From NCBI RefSeq assembly GCF_000426625.1, contig NZ_KE384548.1, positions 744,001-808,000 on the forward strand: 64,000 nucleotides of DNA, given 5' to 3'. The stretch is from Psychrilyobacter atlanticus DSM 19335 (GTDB taxonomy: Bacteria > Fusobacteriota > Fusobacteriia > Fusobacteriales > Fusobacteriaceae). The translations under genes were made by a program, and so were the position numbers. The notes under the pieces were generated by a model, which ran no database searches, had not been told where the DNA came from, and saw nothing but the letters and a program-made list of their open reading frames with translations. Each line of letters opens with the position of its first letter. Positions within the stretch are counted from its first letter, which is position 1. This document shows, one piece after another, positions 26,792 to 35,818 of the stretch.

Positions 26792-27786
26792 CTCAGATTT
26801 CCTCCTCCCATCTTTTTCCTAAAAATCAGAGCAAAGAAAGGTGCTCCTAGTAGTGATGTGATTACTCCTACAGGAATATCATTAGGTAATACTACTCGGA
26901 CTACATTATCAGCAGCTCCCATAATAACTCCACCCCATATAGCACAGCCTATAATTAATTTTTTATTGTCTGTTCCCATGATGAATCGGAGAAGATGAGG
27001 TACTACAAGTCCTACAAATCCTATTATTCCACAGGTAGAAACTGCTACAGCTGATAAGATCGAACTGACAACCAATAATATCCTCCTGATCCTGCTGGGG
27101 TTTATCCCCAACGAGATAGCACTTTTTTCTCCCAATGCTAGTATATTTAAATCTTCTGCATAATAACAAAAAAATACGAATCCAAAGACCCATATTGCAC
27201 TCAAGATACTGACTTCCATCCATGATTTCCCGGTAAAGCTCCCAAGCAGCCAAAATATAATAGCCCCTACACCCTCGTCAGCTAAATACTTTAAAAAACT
27301 TAATCCTGCAGAGAAGAAAGCTCCAATTATTATTCCTCCTAATATTATAGAAGTAGGATTCATCTTCCTCTCAAAAGATCCCATCTTGATAACAACTGCC
27401 AAACAGAGTATTGCAAATATAAATGAAACTATATGTGTGCTGAAAATTCCAAAAACTGTTATGTTTAGAACTATAGCAAGAGCAGCACCAAATGAAGCAC
27501 CACTTGAGATCCCCAATGTATATGGATCAGCCAAGGGGTTTAATAAAACCCCTTGAAATACCAATCCGCACATGGATAAAATTGAACCTATTAAGATCGA
27601 AGTGAGAATCCTCGGTAATCTCACTTCATGGATAATATACCAATTAGGAGCTCCCTCCCCGCCTTTTATACTCTCTATCACTTCCTTTAATGGAATTTTT
27701 ATATATCCCATTTGAAGGTAGAAGAATACTGAAAGAATTAATAGTATTATTCCAATTATTGTCCACAATTTAAAATGTTTTTTCAT
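26788..27786 (-). CDS. ABC importer permease, FecCD/BtuC family
   Basis: The 332-residue polytopic protein has about nine to ten hydrophobic segments. Family motifs include R-L-P-R-I-L-T-S-I-L-I-G, G-L-V-F-Q-G-V-L-L-N-P-L-A-D-P-Y-T-L-G-I-S-S-G-A, and the cytoplasmic coupling region near G-F-V-G-L-V-V-P-H. Such permeases import vitamin B12, iron-siderophores or heme. It follows cbiK by 6 bp. Confidence 0.92.
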   Translation of the reverse strand: MKKHFKLWTIIGIILLILSVFFYLQMGYIKIPLKEVIESIKGGEGAPNWYIIHEVRLPRILTSILIGSILSMCGLVFQGVLLNPLADPYTLGISSGASFGAALAIVLNITVFGIFSTHIVSFIFAILCLAVVIKMGSFERKMNPTSIILGGIIIGAFFSAGLSFLKYLADEGVGAIIFWLLGSFTGKSWMEVSILSAIWVFGFVFFCYYAEDLNILALGEKSAISLGINPSRIRRILLVVSSILSAVAVSTCGIIGFVGLVVPHLLRFIMGTDNKKLIIGCAIWGGVIMGAADNVVRVVLPNDIPVGVITSLLGAPFFALIFRKKMGGGNLR

Positions 27787-27792
27787 AAATTT

Positions 27793-28713
27793 CTACGGTT
27801 GCATCCCATTTGCATACTCTTTCTTTTTAGCTAACATATTTTCTTTTTCATGAGTCAACCCAAATTCTGCATGTTTAACATATATCTTTCTGATCCCTTC
27901 ATTCTCTCCTAAACCAACCATGTGAGCTTTTACAGTAAACCCATTTTTTTCTAATTCTTCCTTCATCTCTCCAGCTATATCGTTGTGTGCATGATCTCCA
28001 GCAACTATCATAAATGGATATAAATTTACATGTTTAATTTTCTTTGTTTTTAATTGTTTAATTATTGTATCTAATGTAGGGTACCCTTCTACAGTTCCAA
28101 AGAATACATTTTCAGAATAATACTCATGGAATACATTTTCGATCATAGAATATGCAGAATTTGCTGGATGGTGAGTACCATGCCCGATAAATACAGTTGC
28201 TTCATCTTTCTTTAAAACTTTATAAGTAGGAGCTAATGCTGATGCAGTATCTTTATAATCAGCTAACAATGTTAATAAGGGGTCACTAACTTTTAATACT
28301 TTAAAATCTCCCTCATGTAAGGCAACTTCTTTCTTTAAAGTTTCAGATTCTAATCCGTTCATAATATGTGTTCCTTGGACTAACACATGTGTATATCCTT
28401 CTTTTTTTAATATATCTAGTGCCTCACTTGGATTATTAAAAGTAATCCCTTCATTCTTTTTAATTCTTCTCATGATAATTCTAGATGTAAAAGCAGTTAC
28501 TACTTTAAAATCTGGATATGAATTTTTAAATTCTTTCTCTAAAGCCATAATCGTTTTTGCTCTTGTTTCTGGATATGTTGTCCCAAAACTTACTAATACA
28601 ATAGCTTTTTTTTCTGCCTTAAACAGATCCTTTGATGGTTCATGTACTGCTCCCTTTGCTAATAATGTTACACCCATTACCAACATCACTAATACTACTA
28701 ACACTTTTTTCAT
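27793..28713 (-). CDS. cbiK: Sirohydrochlorin cobaltochelatase CbiK with an export signal
   Basis: This 306-residue class II chelatase has metal-binding histidines in F-I-G-H-G-T-H-H-P-A-N-S and A-G-D-H-A-H-N-D-I, matching CbiK. The first 20 residues are K-K followed by a hydrophobic stretch ending L-L-A-K-G, a clear Sec signal peptide with no lipobox. The conserved domain begins only near residue 37, so export is intended; AGGAGG precedes the single usable ATG. Desulfovibrio has a comparable periplasmic CbiK next to a transporter. It is the first gene behind the cobalamin riboswitch and is followed directly by an ABC importer. Confidence 0.92.
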   Translation of the reverse strand: MKKVLVVLVMLVMGVTLLAKGAVHEPSKDLFKAEKKAIVLVSFGTTYPETRAKTIMALEKEFKNSYPDFKVVTAFTSRIIMRRIKKNEGITFNNPSEALDILKKEGYTHVLVQGTHIMNGLESETLKKEVALHEGDFKVLKVSDPLLTLLADYKDTASALAPTYKVLKKDEATVFIGHGTHHPANSAYSMIENVFHEYYSENVFFGTVEGYPTLDTIIKQLKTKKIKHVNLYPFMIVAGDHAHNDIAGEMKEELEKNGFTVKAHMVGLGENEGIRKIYVKHAEFGLTHEKENMLAKKKEYANGMQP

Positions 28714-28775
28714 TTTTTTCCTCCTGAGTTTAATTTTGAGAATAAAAAATAAGATGAAATTGTCTCTTTTTTCGT

Positions 28776-28805
28776 AAAAAAAAGTCCCCTAAAACTTAGG
28801 GAACT
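28776..28805 (-). terminator. Rho-independent terminator of the cobalamin riboswitch
   Basis: A G-U-C-C-C-C-T-type stem (28784-28803 region) is followed on the minus strand by eight T (28776-28783). It lies between the aptamer and the cbiK ribosome site and is the probable off-switch. Confidence 0.85.
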
Positions 28806-28868
28806 AGAACATTTTATACAGCAAAAGCTACAAATGTCTACATCCTTGTCCTCGCAAGTTCGTAAAAA

Positions 28869-29024
28869 TAATCTGGCAGGTCTCCTGACTTGACTTCACC
28901 TTACTCATAGCCCTTCCCGAATTGCTTCAGTGGTATACTATTTTCATCTGTCTTACAGTGGCGGGACCGTGTAGGATTTTCACCCACTTCCCTTTTAATC
29001 GATACAAATCGAACCAAGATTATA
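28869..29024 (-). promoter_or_regulatory. Cobalamin (AdoCbl) riboswitch
   Basis: The minus strand has the conserved B12-box GCCACTG, a G-G-G-A-A-N-N-N-G-G-T-G-A-A-A-like segment (GGGAAGTGGGTGAAAATCC), and the 3' part with AGTCAGGAGACCTGCC. P1 is closed by 29018-29024 with 28869-28875. It leads into a terminator and then cbiK, so the whole cbi-hem cluster should be down-regulated by cobalamin. Confidence 0.95.
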
Positions 29025-29045
29025 TTTTATTAAATTGTCATTAAC

Positions 29046-29074
29046 TTTATACCATGTTTACTTTTTTTTTACAA
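29046..29074 (-). promoter_or_regulatory. Promoter of the cobalamin riboswitch leader
   Basis: TTGTAA (29069-29074), a 17-bp spacer and TATAAA (29046-29051) lie on the minus strand. The predicted start site is about 15 nt before the aptamer. The rest of 29075-29247 is AT-rich with no gene. Confidence 0.6.
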
Positions 29075-29247
29075 CGTATTTCTTTTAATTCAACATTAAT
29101 TTTTTTAATTTAAAATTAATATTTTTTAATAAAAAGTAACTGTTTTTTATACAGATTAAAAATTGAATGTATGCCGTGAGTTATATTACTTTCCTTTTTT
29201 ATGTCAAAATTGGAAAACTGTCATAAAGAGAGTTACTAGTTACTCGT

Positions 29248-30954
29248 CTAACGATAAAGTTTAGCATAGGATCCTTCTAATTTTAATAGTTCCTCATGGG
29301 TTCCAGTTTCTACCACACCTTCTTTATCCATAACTACAATTCTGTCAGAATTTATGATAGTTGAAAGCCTGTGAGCTATAGTTATAGTAGTTCTGTTTTT
29401 GGATAGTGTCGTAAGGGCTTCCTGGATTAATTTTTCTGTAATATTATCTAAAGATGCAGTAGCTTCATCCAATATCAATATCTTTGGATTTTTTAAAAAT
29501 ATCCTGGCTATAGATATCCTTTGCTTTTGCCCTCCGGAAAGTTTGACTCCTCTTTCTCCTACCAAAGTATCAAATCCCTTTGGTAAACTAATTATAAATT
29601 CATATATGTTGGCGTTCTTAGATGCTTCTACAAGGTCTTCTTCAGCTGCACCTAACTTACCATAGCTTATATTCTCCCTTATCGTTCCCCCAAATAAAAA
29701 TGCCTCCTGAGGGACAATCCCTATATTCCCTCGAAGAGAAGTTAATTTTATCTTACTTATATCTGTTCCATCTATAGTTATCCTTCCAGAATCAATATCA
29801 TAGAACCTTGGAATCAAATTTGAAATAGTTGATTTTCCTACACCACTAGATCCTACTATGGCTATATTTTCTCCAGATTTTATTTTCAAATTAAATTCAT
29901 TTAAAATTAAAGATGATTTTTTATAGGAGAAATTTACATCCTGCAGCTGTATCTCTCCTTTTATTTCCTTTAAAATTATTGGATTTTCCACCTCTTTTAT
30001 CTGTGGAGTTATTTCCATCATCTCCTGAAACCTTCTATATCCTGCCATTCCTTTTTGATAACTTTGAACCAAGATCATCATCTTTCTGATAGGCTCCATA
30101 AATCTATAGGAATACAAGAGAAAACTAATTAAGATACCATAGGTTAACTCTCCGTGCAATATTAAATATCCTCCATAAAATATTACTATAAACTGCATAA
30201 GGTTCATAAATATATGGATTCCTGAGAAAAAAACAGCAGTAGTTTTATAAGTTTCTTTTTTAGCTTCTTGAAATTCCTGGTTTTTTTCCTCGAATTTATC
30301 TATCTCATAATTTTCATTATTGAATTGCTTTACTATCCTAATCCCACCAATGCTTTCCTCAGCACAGGAATTTATATCTGCTATTTTTTTTCTGGTTTTA
30401 CCAAATGCCATCTTCATCTTCCATTTTTGAGTGATAGAAAAGTAGATCATAAAGGGTAAAACTGAAAATATAACCAAGGTTAATTTTACATTTAAAGTGA
30501 TCATTAATGCAAAAGCTCCTGCTAATCTGATTACAGCAATAAATAGGTCTATAGGGCCATGATTGGCTAACTCCGATATCCCGCTCAGATCATTTACTAA
30601 TTTTGACATAATTACTCCGGTTTTATTGTTATCAAAATAACCAAAAGATAACTTTTGAATATGAGTAAATAATTCCTTTCTCATCTTGGTCTCTATCTTA
30701 ATTCCTAGAACATTTCCATAGTACAGCTGACAGTAACTGACAGCATATCTCATTAAATACATAAATATTAATCCAACAGATATATAATAAAATGTTTTCA
30801 GATCTTTTGCCGGAATTACTTTATCTATTACTATTTGAATCACTTTTGGAAAAATTAAATCCAGTGATGCAAGTAGTACAGCACAGGCTAATGTAAACAT
30901 TAATAATTTAATATGGGGTCTATAATATTTTATAAATGATTTTAATTCGTTCAT
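29248..30954 (-). CDS. ABC exporter half-transporter (MsbA/multidrug type)
   Basis: The 568-residue protein has a six-helix exporter domain (about 1-320) fused to an ATPase domain with Walker A G-S-S-G-V-G-K-S-T, signature L-S-G-G-Q-K-Q-R and Walker B I-L-I-L-D-E-A-T-A-S-L-D, plus the switch His in I-A-H-R-L-S-T. It should form a homodimer and export lipids or drugs; the substrate is not evident. It stands alone with its own promoter. Confidence 0.93.
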   Translation of the reverse strand: MNELKSFIKYYRPHIKLLMFTLACAVLLASLDLIFPKVIQIVIDKVIPAKDLKTFYYISVGLIFMYLMRYAVSYCQLYYGNVLGIKIETKMRKELFTHIQKLSFGYFDNNKTGVIMSKLVNDLSGISELANHGPIDLFIAVIRLAGAFALMITLNVKLTLVIFSVLPFMIYFSITQKWKMKMAFGKTRKKIADINSCAEESIGGIRIVKQFNNENYEIDKFEEKNQEFQEAKKETYKTTAVFFSGIHIFMNLMQFIVIFYGGYLILHGELTYGILISFLLYSYRFMEPIRKMMILVQSYQKGMAGYRRFQEMMEITPQIKEVENPIILKEIKGEIQLQDVNFSYKKSSLILNEFNLKIKSGENIAIVGSSGVGKSTISNLIPRFYDIDSGRITIDGTDISKIKLTSLRGNIGIVPQEAFLFGGTIRENISYGKLGAAEEDLVEASKNANIYEFIISLPKGFDTLVGERGVKLSGGQKQRISIARIFLKNPKILILDEATASLDNITEKLIQEALTTLSKNRTTITIAHRLSTIINSDRIVVMDKEGVVETGTHEELLKLEGSYAKLYR

Positions 30955-30975
30955 TTTAGCTCCTTTGATTTTAAT

Positions 30976-31005
30976 TTTATATTAATAAATTATCGGTCTT
31001 TTCAA
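30976..31005 (-). promoter_or_regulatory. Candidate promoter of the ABC exporter gene
   Basis: TTGAAA (31000-31005), an 18-bp spacer and TATAAA (30976-30981) lie on the minus strand just upstream of the AAGGAG ribosome site. Confidence 0.5.
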
Positions 31006-31081
31006 GGATCGTATGAAATTTCCCTTTAAAATCATCTTATCATATCTTTTCAAATAAAACTATATCCTCCATTTACAGAAT

Positions 31082-31110
31082 AAAAAAAGGGAGAAATTTC
31101 TCCCTAAGAT
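31082..31110 (-). terminator. Intrinsic terminator after the acetyltransferase gene
   Basis: The perfect palindrome AGGGAGAAATTTCTCCCT (31088-31105) is followed on the minus strand by seven T. Confidence 0.8.
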
Positions 31111-31195
31111 TTTTACTATACTCATCAGCTATGTGACATTAGATCCAAATCTGTCATAACCCAAATTTTTATAAACTTTAATTCATCTATAAACT

Positions 31196-31747
31196 TTATA
31201 TTTTTTTTATGATTTTACAAGGATTCCCTCCAGCAAACACATTTTCCGGAAGATCTTTGGTTACGACACTTCCTGCTCCTATAGTGGTATTCTTCCCAAT
31301 GGTTACACCTGGTAGAAGGATAGCTCCTCCTCCAATCCAAACATTGTCACCTATTGTTATGGGTTTAGAAGATTCCAGCCCTTTTACCCTCTCTTTGGCA
31401 TCTAATGGATGTGTTGCTGTATACACCTGGACATTTGGTCCAAACATCACATTGTCACCAATGATTACTCTATTTACATCCAATATAGTGCATGAAAAAT
31501 TGGCATAAAAGTTTTTTCCTATCTCTATATTATACCCATAGTCACAATAAAATGGAGGTTCTATTTTTATCCCACCCTTTACAACAACTAATCTTTTCAG
31601 GATTTCTTTTCTTTCCTCTTCTTCTATTGGTTTGGTAGAATTATACTCAGAAATTAACATCCTTGCCATAAGCCTATCATCCATCAGATTCTGATCTCCA
31701 GAAAAATATAACTCCCCAGCCAGCATCTTTTCTTTTTCACTCTTCAT
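31196..31747 (-). CDS. Sugar O-acetyltransferase, left-handed beta-helix (Maa/LacA type)
   Basis: The 183-residue protein has the N-terminal M-L-A-G-E-L-Y of maltose/galactoside acetyltransferases, then hexapeptide repeats (for example I-G-D-N-V-W-I-G-G-G-A-I-L-L-P-G-V and I-G-K-N-T-T-I-G-A-G-S-V-V). The catalytic His lies in T-A-T-H-P-L. It transfers acetyl from acetyl-CoA to a sugar hydroxyl; the acceptor is not known. It is a single-gene unit with a terminator. Confidence 0.92.
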   Translation of the reverse strand: MKSEKEKMLAGELYFSGDQNLMDDRLMARMLISEYNSTKPIEEEERKEILKRLVVVKGGIKIEPPFYCDYGYNIEIGKNFYANFSCTILDVNRVIIGDNVMFGPNVQVYTATHPLDAKERVKGLESSKPITIGDNVWIGGGAILLPGVTIGKNTTIGAGSVVTKDLPENVFAGGNPCKIIKKI

Positions 31748-31852
31748 ACATCTTCTCCTCTATTACTTAAATTAGTTTAATTATTGATAACTATAAAACA
31801 ATTTTTTCAGTTTAAGTATACTACATTTACCATCTAAAACAATTTTTTATCA

Positions 31853-31876
31853 AAAAAAGAGGCCTCAGCCTCTTAT
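31853..31876 (-). terminator. Intrinsic terminator after the MscS-type gene
   Basis: A GC-rich stem (AAGAGGC with GCCTCTT) is followed on the minus strand by seven T. It overlaps the stop codon of the channel gene. Confidence 0.85.
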
Positions 31877-33102
31877 TTCCTTAACATCCTCAGATCATTC
31901 CCCGTAGGATTTTGAAATACTGCCAGATCAAATGCATGGATTGTCGGTATGAGATGTTCAAAGAGATCCGATTGAATCCCTTCATACTCCTGCCATACAA
32001 TAGTTTTGGCAAAACAGTATATCTCAAGGGGAATCCCCTGAAATGTAGGTTCTTGCTGCCTAACTAATAGAGTTAAATTTTGATTGATATATGGACTACT
32101 TTTTAGATATAGTTCTACATAAGCTCTGAACATTCCAATATTTGTAAGTCTTCTACCGTTGATAGGAGTAGACATAATATTTTTATCCCTATTGGAATCA
32201 TCTATCTCCCTTTCCTTCTTTTCAATATAATCCTTTAAAAGGTCTATTTTTTTATACTCTTTAACTTCTTCCAAAGATAAAAATTTTACACTATTACTGT
32301 CTAAAAATATAGATCTTTTTATCCTTCTGCTTCCTGTAGACTGCATTCCCTTCCAATTTCGAAAAGAGTTGCTGACAAGGGCATAACTGGGAATAGTTGT
32401 AATAGTCTTATCAAAATTTTGAACCTTTACATTGGTTAGATTGATCTCTATAACATCTCCATCAGCCAGTTGATTCGGCATCTCGATCCAGTCTCCTATC
32501 CCGACCATATTGTTAGCCGCTAATTGAATACTGGCAACAAACCCCAAAATAGCATCTTTGAAAATCAACATAATCACAGCTGTCATTGCACCTATCCCAC
32601 TTAAAATTTTAAGGGGTGATTTATCCATAATTATTCCTACAGATATTGTCGCAGCTACAACCACTAAAAATAAACTCATAACCTGGAGGTAACTCTTAAT
32701 AGGTCGCCTTTTAGAAATACTGTATGTACTATAAATATCACTGAATACCGACAAAATCCCATTTGCAATAAGGGTAAATATTATTACCATCCCAATATCT
32801 ATAGTCTTTTCAAAAAAAGATTTAAAAAAATTTAATTTTCTTATCATAATTTCAAAAACAATTAACGGTACTAAAGCATTCAAATACTTAAAAACATTAT
32901 TTTCAATTAAAAAGTCATCCCATTTGGTTTCACTTTTTTCAATCAATTTAATCAAATGGTTTTTTATTATGTAGCTTGTAATATAATGCATAATGATAGC
33001 TATTATTAAGGTGAGTACCATTATTATCCCTACAATAAAAATCCTTTGATAATGTCCGCTTACATTTAAATATTCAGTGATTGTATTATAAAATTCATTC
33101 AT
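31873..33102 (-). CDS. MscS-family mechanosensitive channel (YbdG-like)
   Basis: The 409-residue membrane protein has about five hydrophobic segments. The pore-helix region I-L-S-G-I-G-A-M-T-A-V-I-M-L-I-F-K-D is followed by the MscS beta-domain with I-G-D-W-I-E-M-P and D-G-D-V-I-E-I-N-L. Length and the C-terminal insertion resemble the YbdG/MscM subfamily, which protects against osmotic downshock. It is last in an operon with an OYE-like reductase and a HAD phosphatase; no functional link is apparent. Confidence 0.9.
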   Translation of the reverse strand: MNEFYNTITEYLNVSGHYQRIFIVGIIMVLTLIIAIIMHYITSYIIKNHLIKLIEKSETKWDDFLIENNVFKYLNALVPLIVFEIMIRKLNFFKSFFEKTIDIGMVIIFTLIANGILSVFSDIYSTYSISKRRPIKSYLQVMSLFLVVVAATISVGIIMDKSPLKILSGIGAMTAVIMLIFKDAILGFVASIQLAANNMVGIGDWIEMPNQLADGDVIEINLTNVKVQNFDKTITTIPSYALVSNSFRNWKGMQSTGSRRIKRSIFLDSNSVKFLSLEEVKEYKKIDLLKDYIEKKEREIDDSNRDKNIMSTPINGRRLTNIGMFRAYVELYLKSSPYINQNLTLLVRQQEPTFQGIPLEIYCFAKTIVWQEYEGIQSDLFEHLIPTIHAFDLAVFQNPTGNDLRMLRK

Positions 33103-33138
33103 AGCATTTCTCCTATTTTTTTTACTGTTAAGTCTAAC

Positions 33139-34107
33139 TTATAAGAGTTTTCCCCCTGTATTTTTCCTAAACCTATATTTTTTTTTAGCCCAAGAGATCC
33201 AGTGGGGTCTAGATATCATGGCTCTTCCAACAGCCACTAAATCTACCAGGTTATTTTCAATTAAATAACTGGCTTCAACTTCTTTTTTAATAGCTCTTAC
33301 AGCTATTACAGGTGTTTTAACATGTTTTTTTATCTCTACTCCCAGATATACTACCCAGTCCAGAGGAAAGTCTGATGGCATATCTACCTTCCTATCCTGC
33401 TTGAACGCAGGGTCAGGGACTCCACTAGATACATGGATTAGATCCACCCCTGCTTTTTCAACTTCTTTTGCAATATAGATTCCCTCTTCTAAGGTAGGCT
33501 CATTTCCTCCTATCCTAATCCCCAAAATAAAGTTGTCATCAAAAATATCCTTTGTTCTCTTTATCAATTCACGGGTAAAATAAAGTCTCTCACCGTACTT
33601 ATCTGTCCTTTTATTCCAAAGTTTAGAATGAAGCTGAGATATAAGGTAAGTATGTGCTCCATGGATCTCTATCCCATCAAATCCACATTTTTTTGCCCTG
33701 TGAAAAGCTGAGATAAATTCTTCTAAGATTTCATCTAGTTTTTCCTCAGATACAGTAGCTATCTCATCCTTAAAACCAGCATGGTGCAGCTGGATAAGGG
33801 TAGGGGTTTTATGCTTCCTGCATATATCTGCTACCTTAGTCAGACCTTCTATAAAGGTATCGTCCCATATTCCGATTTGATTATCCCTTAATTTCCCATC
33901 TTTGGCAACACAACAGGCTTCCAAGATGATCATCCCGACTCCTCCAAGAGCAATATCCTCATACCATTTCACCAATTCATCGGTAACATGTCCATCCTTA
34001 CCAATAAGGCTAAACCTTACCATAGGCGGTAAAACTACCCTGTTTTTAAGCGTTATTCCCTTTATCTTAAATTCCGTAAACAGATCCACTTTTTCTTTCA
34101 TTTCCAT
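33139..34107 (-). CDS. NADH:flavin oxidoreductase, Old Yellow Enzyme family
   Basis: The 322-residue FMN-binding TIM barrel starts with L-K-N-R-V-V-L-P-P-M-V-R-F. It has L-I-Q-L-H-H-A-G, the H-G-A-H-T-Y-L-I-S-Q-L motif and A-V-G-R-A-M-I-S-R-P near the end. It lacks the C-terminal iron-sulfur and FAD domains of 2,4-dienoyl-CoA reductases, so it is the short YqjM-like form reducing activated alkenes. The physiological substrate is unknown. Confidence 0.9.
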   Translation of the reverse strand: MEMKEKVDLFTEFKIKGITLKNRVVLPPMVRFSLIGKDGHVTDELVKWYEDIALGGVGMIILEACCVAKDGKLRDNQIGIWDDTFIEGLTKVADICRKHKTPTLIQLHHAGFKDEIATVSEEKLDEILEEFISAFHRAKKCGFDGIEIHGAHTYLISQLHSKLWNKRTDKYGERLYFTRELIKRTKDIFDDNFILGIRIGGNEPTLEEGIYIAKEVEKAGVDLIHVSSGVPDPAFKQDRKVDMPSDFPLDWVVYLGVEIKKHVKTPVIAVRAIKKEVEASYLIENNLVDLVAVGRAMISRPHWISWAKKKYRFRKNTGGKLL

Positions 34108-34125
34108 ATCTTTCTCCTAATTTTT

Positions 34126-34875
34126 TTATTCCTCTTCCCATTCCTCAATAAATGAGCACTCATATATATCTACATTTGAATTAAGTTTATAAATTACATC
34201 TTTTCTTTCTACAATAATTTGAATTTTTTCCTTTAAACTTTCATTCTCCTGGATATTCTTTAAAAGACCCTTAGCCGGATTTATTGTAATTGGATGTCCC
34301 ACTGATTTCATCATAGTAAGGTCACCATTGGTGTCTCCATAAGCATAAGATTCATCTAGATGTATATCATATTTTTCTACAAATTCATCTATAGCTCTCT
34401 GTTTGCTGACAGAATCCCACATAGGTGTAGTTTCACCGGTAAATTTTTCCCCGTCATAGTGGTAGATAGTCCCGCAGTAATCATCTGCACCATATTTTTT
34501 AGCCATCTTAGATACTAAAAATTCCGGACTTCCAGATATAAATATAACTTTATGTCCCTGAGCTTTATGCCATTTTATCCTATCTCTAGTATATTTATAT
34601 ACTCTTCCTGCCTTTACATCCATTACCTGGTTAGCAACAAACTCATTTTGTTCCACCGTTATATTTTGAATAGCTTCTACATAACTCTCTACCAGACCTA
34701 GAAGATATGCATCATAGCCCCCTTCTCTCATGTCCCACTGGGTATAGAGGTCTTTCACCTTATTTTCCCACTGTCTAGGGTCTATCAACTCATATTTTAT
34801 CAACCTTTTAAAATGCTCTGTTAAAAGAGAATCTCTGTATATAGTTCCATCAATATCAAAAAATGCTGCTTTCAT
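34126..34875 (-). CDS. HAD-superfamily IB hydrolase (SerB-like phosphatase)
   Basis: The 249-residue protein has nucleophile motif I, D-I-D-G-T-I-Y-R-D at the N-terminus, motif II I-S-G-S-P near 127, and motif IV Y-G-D-T-N-G-D near 193. The helical cap is of the subclass I type. It probably hydrolyses a small phosphomonoester. It is the first gene of a three-gene unit with an extended -10 promoter element (TGTTATAAT at 34910-34918) upstream. Confidence 0.88.
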   Translation of the reverse strand: MKAAFFDIDGTIYRDSLLTEHFKRLIKYELIDPRQWENKVKDLYTQWDMREGGYDAYLLGLVESYVEAIQNITVEQNEFVANQVMDVKAGRVYKYTRDRIKWHKAQGHKVIFISGSPEFLVSKMAKKYGADDYCGTIYHYDGEKFTGETTPMWDSVSKQRAIDEFVEKYDIHLDESYAYGDTNGDLTMMKSVGHPITINPAKGLLKNIQENESLKEKIQIIVERKDVIYKLNSNVDIYECSFIEEWEEE

Positions 34876-35032
34876 AATCTCCTCCTTTTATTCCACTAGT
34901 ATACTTAGCATTATAACATAATTTTATTTATATCCTACTTTTTCTTTTAATCCAGCCCATTCTTAACTTGTTATTAAAGTAGAGTTTTAAATAGATTTTT
35001 TCTATAATTAAATTTAATTAATAATATGAGAA

Positions 35033-35061
35033 TTAAACTCCTATATGTGTTACAATATAAA
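35033..35061 (+). promoter_or_regulatory. Promoter of the hemolysin-III-like gene
   Basis: TTAAAC (35033-35038), a 17-bp spacer and TATAAA (35056-35061) lie 42 bp before the ATG. Confidence 0.5.
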
Positions 35062-35102
35062 TATAAAAACAAGTGTTATTTTGAAGTGTTAAAGGAGGAA
35101 AA

Positions 35103-35735
35103 ATGAAGGTTATTAATCCATATTCAAAATTAGAGGAATACATGAGCTCAATAACTCATCTGTTAGGAGCTGGGATGGCGATAAGCGGCTTAGCTTTTTT
35201 AATTATCCATGCTGTAAAAGTGGGAGGAGTAAAGCAGATTATAGGCTTTAGTATCTTCGGTCTTTCAGCCATATTTTTATATCTTATGTCGGGAATATAC
35301 CATATCCTTCCCATGGGAAAATATAGAAAAATTTTTAAAATATTAGATCATTCAGCTATCTATGTACTTATATCCGGATCATATACACCATTTTTATTGA
35401 TATTAGGGGGAATTACAGGCTGGGTAATCTTGGTTATTCAATGGACTCTAACTAGTTTAGGAGTTTTATTTAAAATTAAATTTGCAGGTAAATTTCAATT
35501 ACTATCCACTCTGATCTATTTATTTATGGGATGGATGATAGTTTTTGTCTTCGGAAATTTAAAGAGTAGTTTAAACTCTGTGTCACTGACCCTATTGATA
35601 GTCGGAGGTATTTCTTATTCTGTAGGAGCGATCTTTTACTCCATGAAAAAAGTTAAATACACTCATGTTATATGGCACTTTTTTGTCATTGCAGGAACCA
35701 CTCTTCACTATTTGTCTATCTATAATTCCATATAA
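35103..35735 (+). CDS. Hemolysin III / PAQR-family membrane protein
   Basis: The 210-residue protein has seven hydrophobic segments. Family motifs are E-Y-M-S-S-I-T-H-L-L-G-A near the N-terminus, S-G-I-Y-H-I-L, D-H-S-A-I-Y-V-L-I-S-G-S-Y-T-P-F near 90-107, and a C-terminal H-V-I-W-H-F-F. The conserved His and Asp residues could bind zinc as in adiponectin receptors. The physiological role is uncertain; hemolysis is not implied. The gene stands alone on the plus strand behind AAAGGAGG. Confidence 0.9.
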   Translation: MKVINPYSKLEEYMSSITHLLGAGMAISGLAFLIIHAVKVGGVKQIIGFSIFGLSAIFLYLMSGIYHILPMGKYRKIFKILDHSAIYVLISGSYTPFLLILGGITGWVILVIQWTLTSLGVLFKIKFAGKFQLLSTLIYLFMGWMIVFVFGNLKSSLNSVSLTLLIVGGISYSVGAIFYSMKKVKYTHVIWHFFVIAGTTLHYLSIYNSI

Positions 35736-35757
35736 ATATTTAATAAATATATTCATA

Positions 35758-35805
35758 TAAAAAAGAGGCTCCCAGTAAAATCCGGGAAGCCTCTTTTTTA
35801 TATAG
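35758..35805. terminator. Bidirectional terminator between hemolysin-III gene and histidine kinase
   Basis: AAAAAAGAGGCTtCCC-type arms pair across a 10-nt loop, with A and T tracts on opposite sides. It can end both the plus-strand gene and the minus-strand two-component operon. Confidence 0.85.
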
Positions 35806-35818
35806 TTAATCTTATCTT

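Noticed and set aside
26963-27253. Minus-strand open frame inside the FecCD permease gene
   Set aside because: It is a different frame of an intact, well-conserved permease gene, so it is a shadow.
35103-35735. Naming the hemolysin-III-like protein as a toxin
   Set aside because: The family is a PAQR membrane protein with conserved His/Asp residues; hemolysis is a historical name and not supported here.
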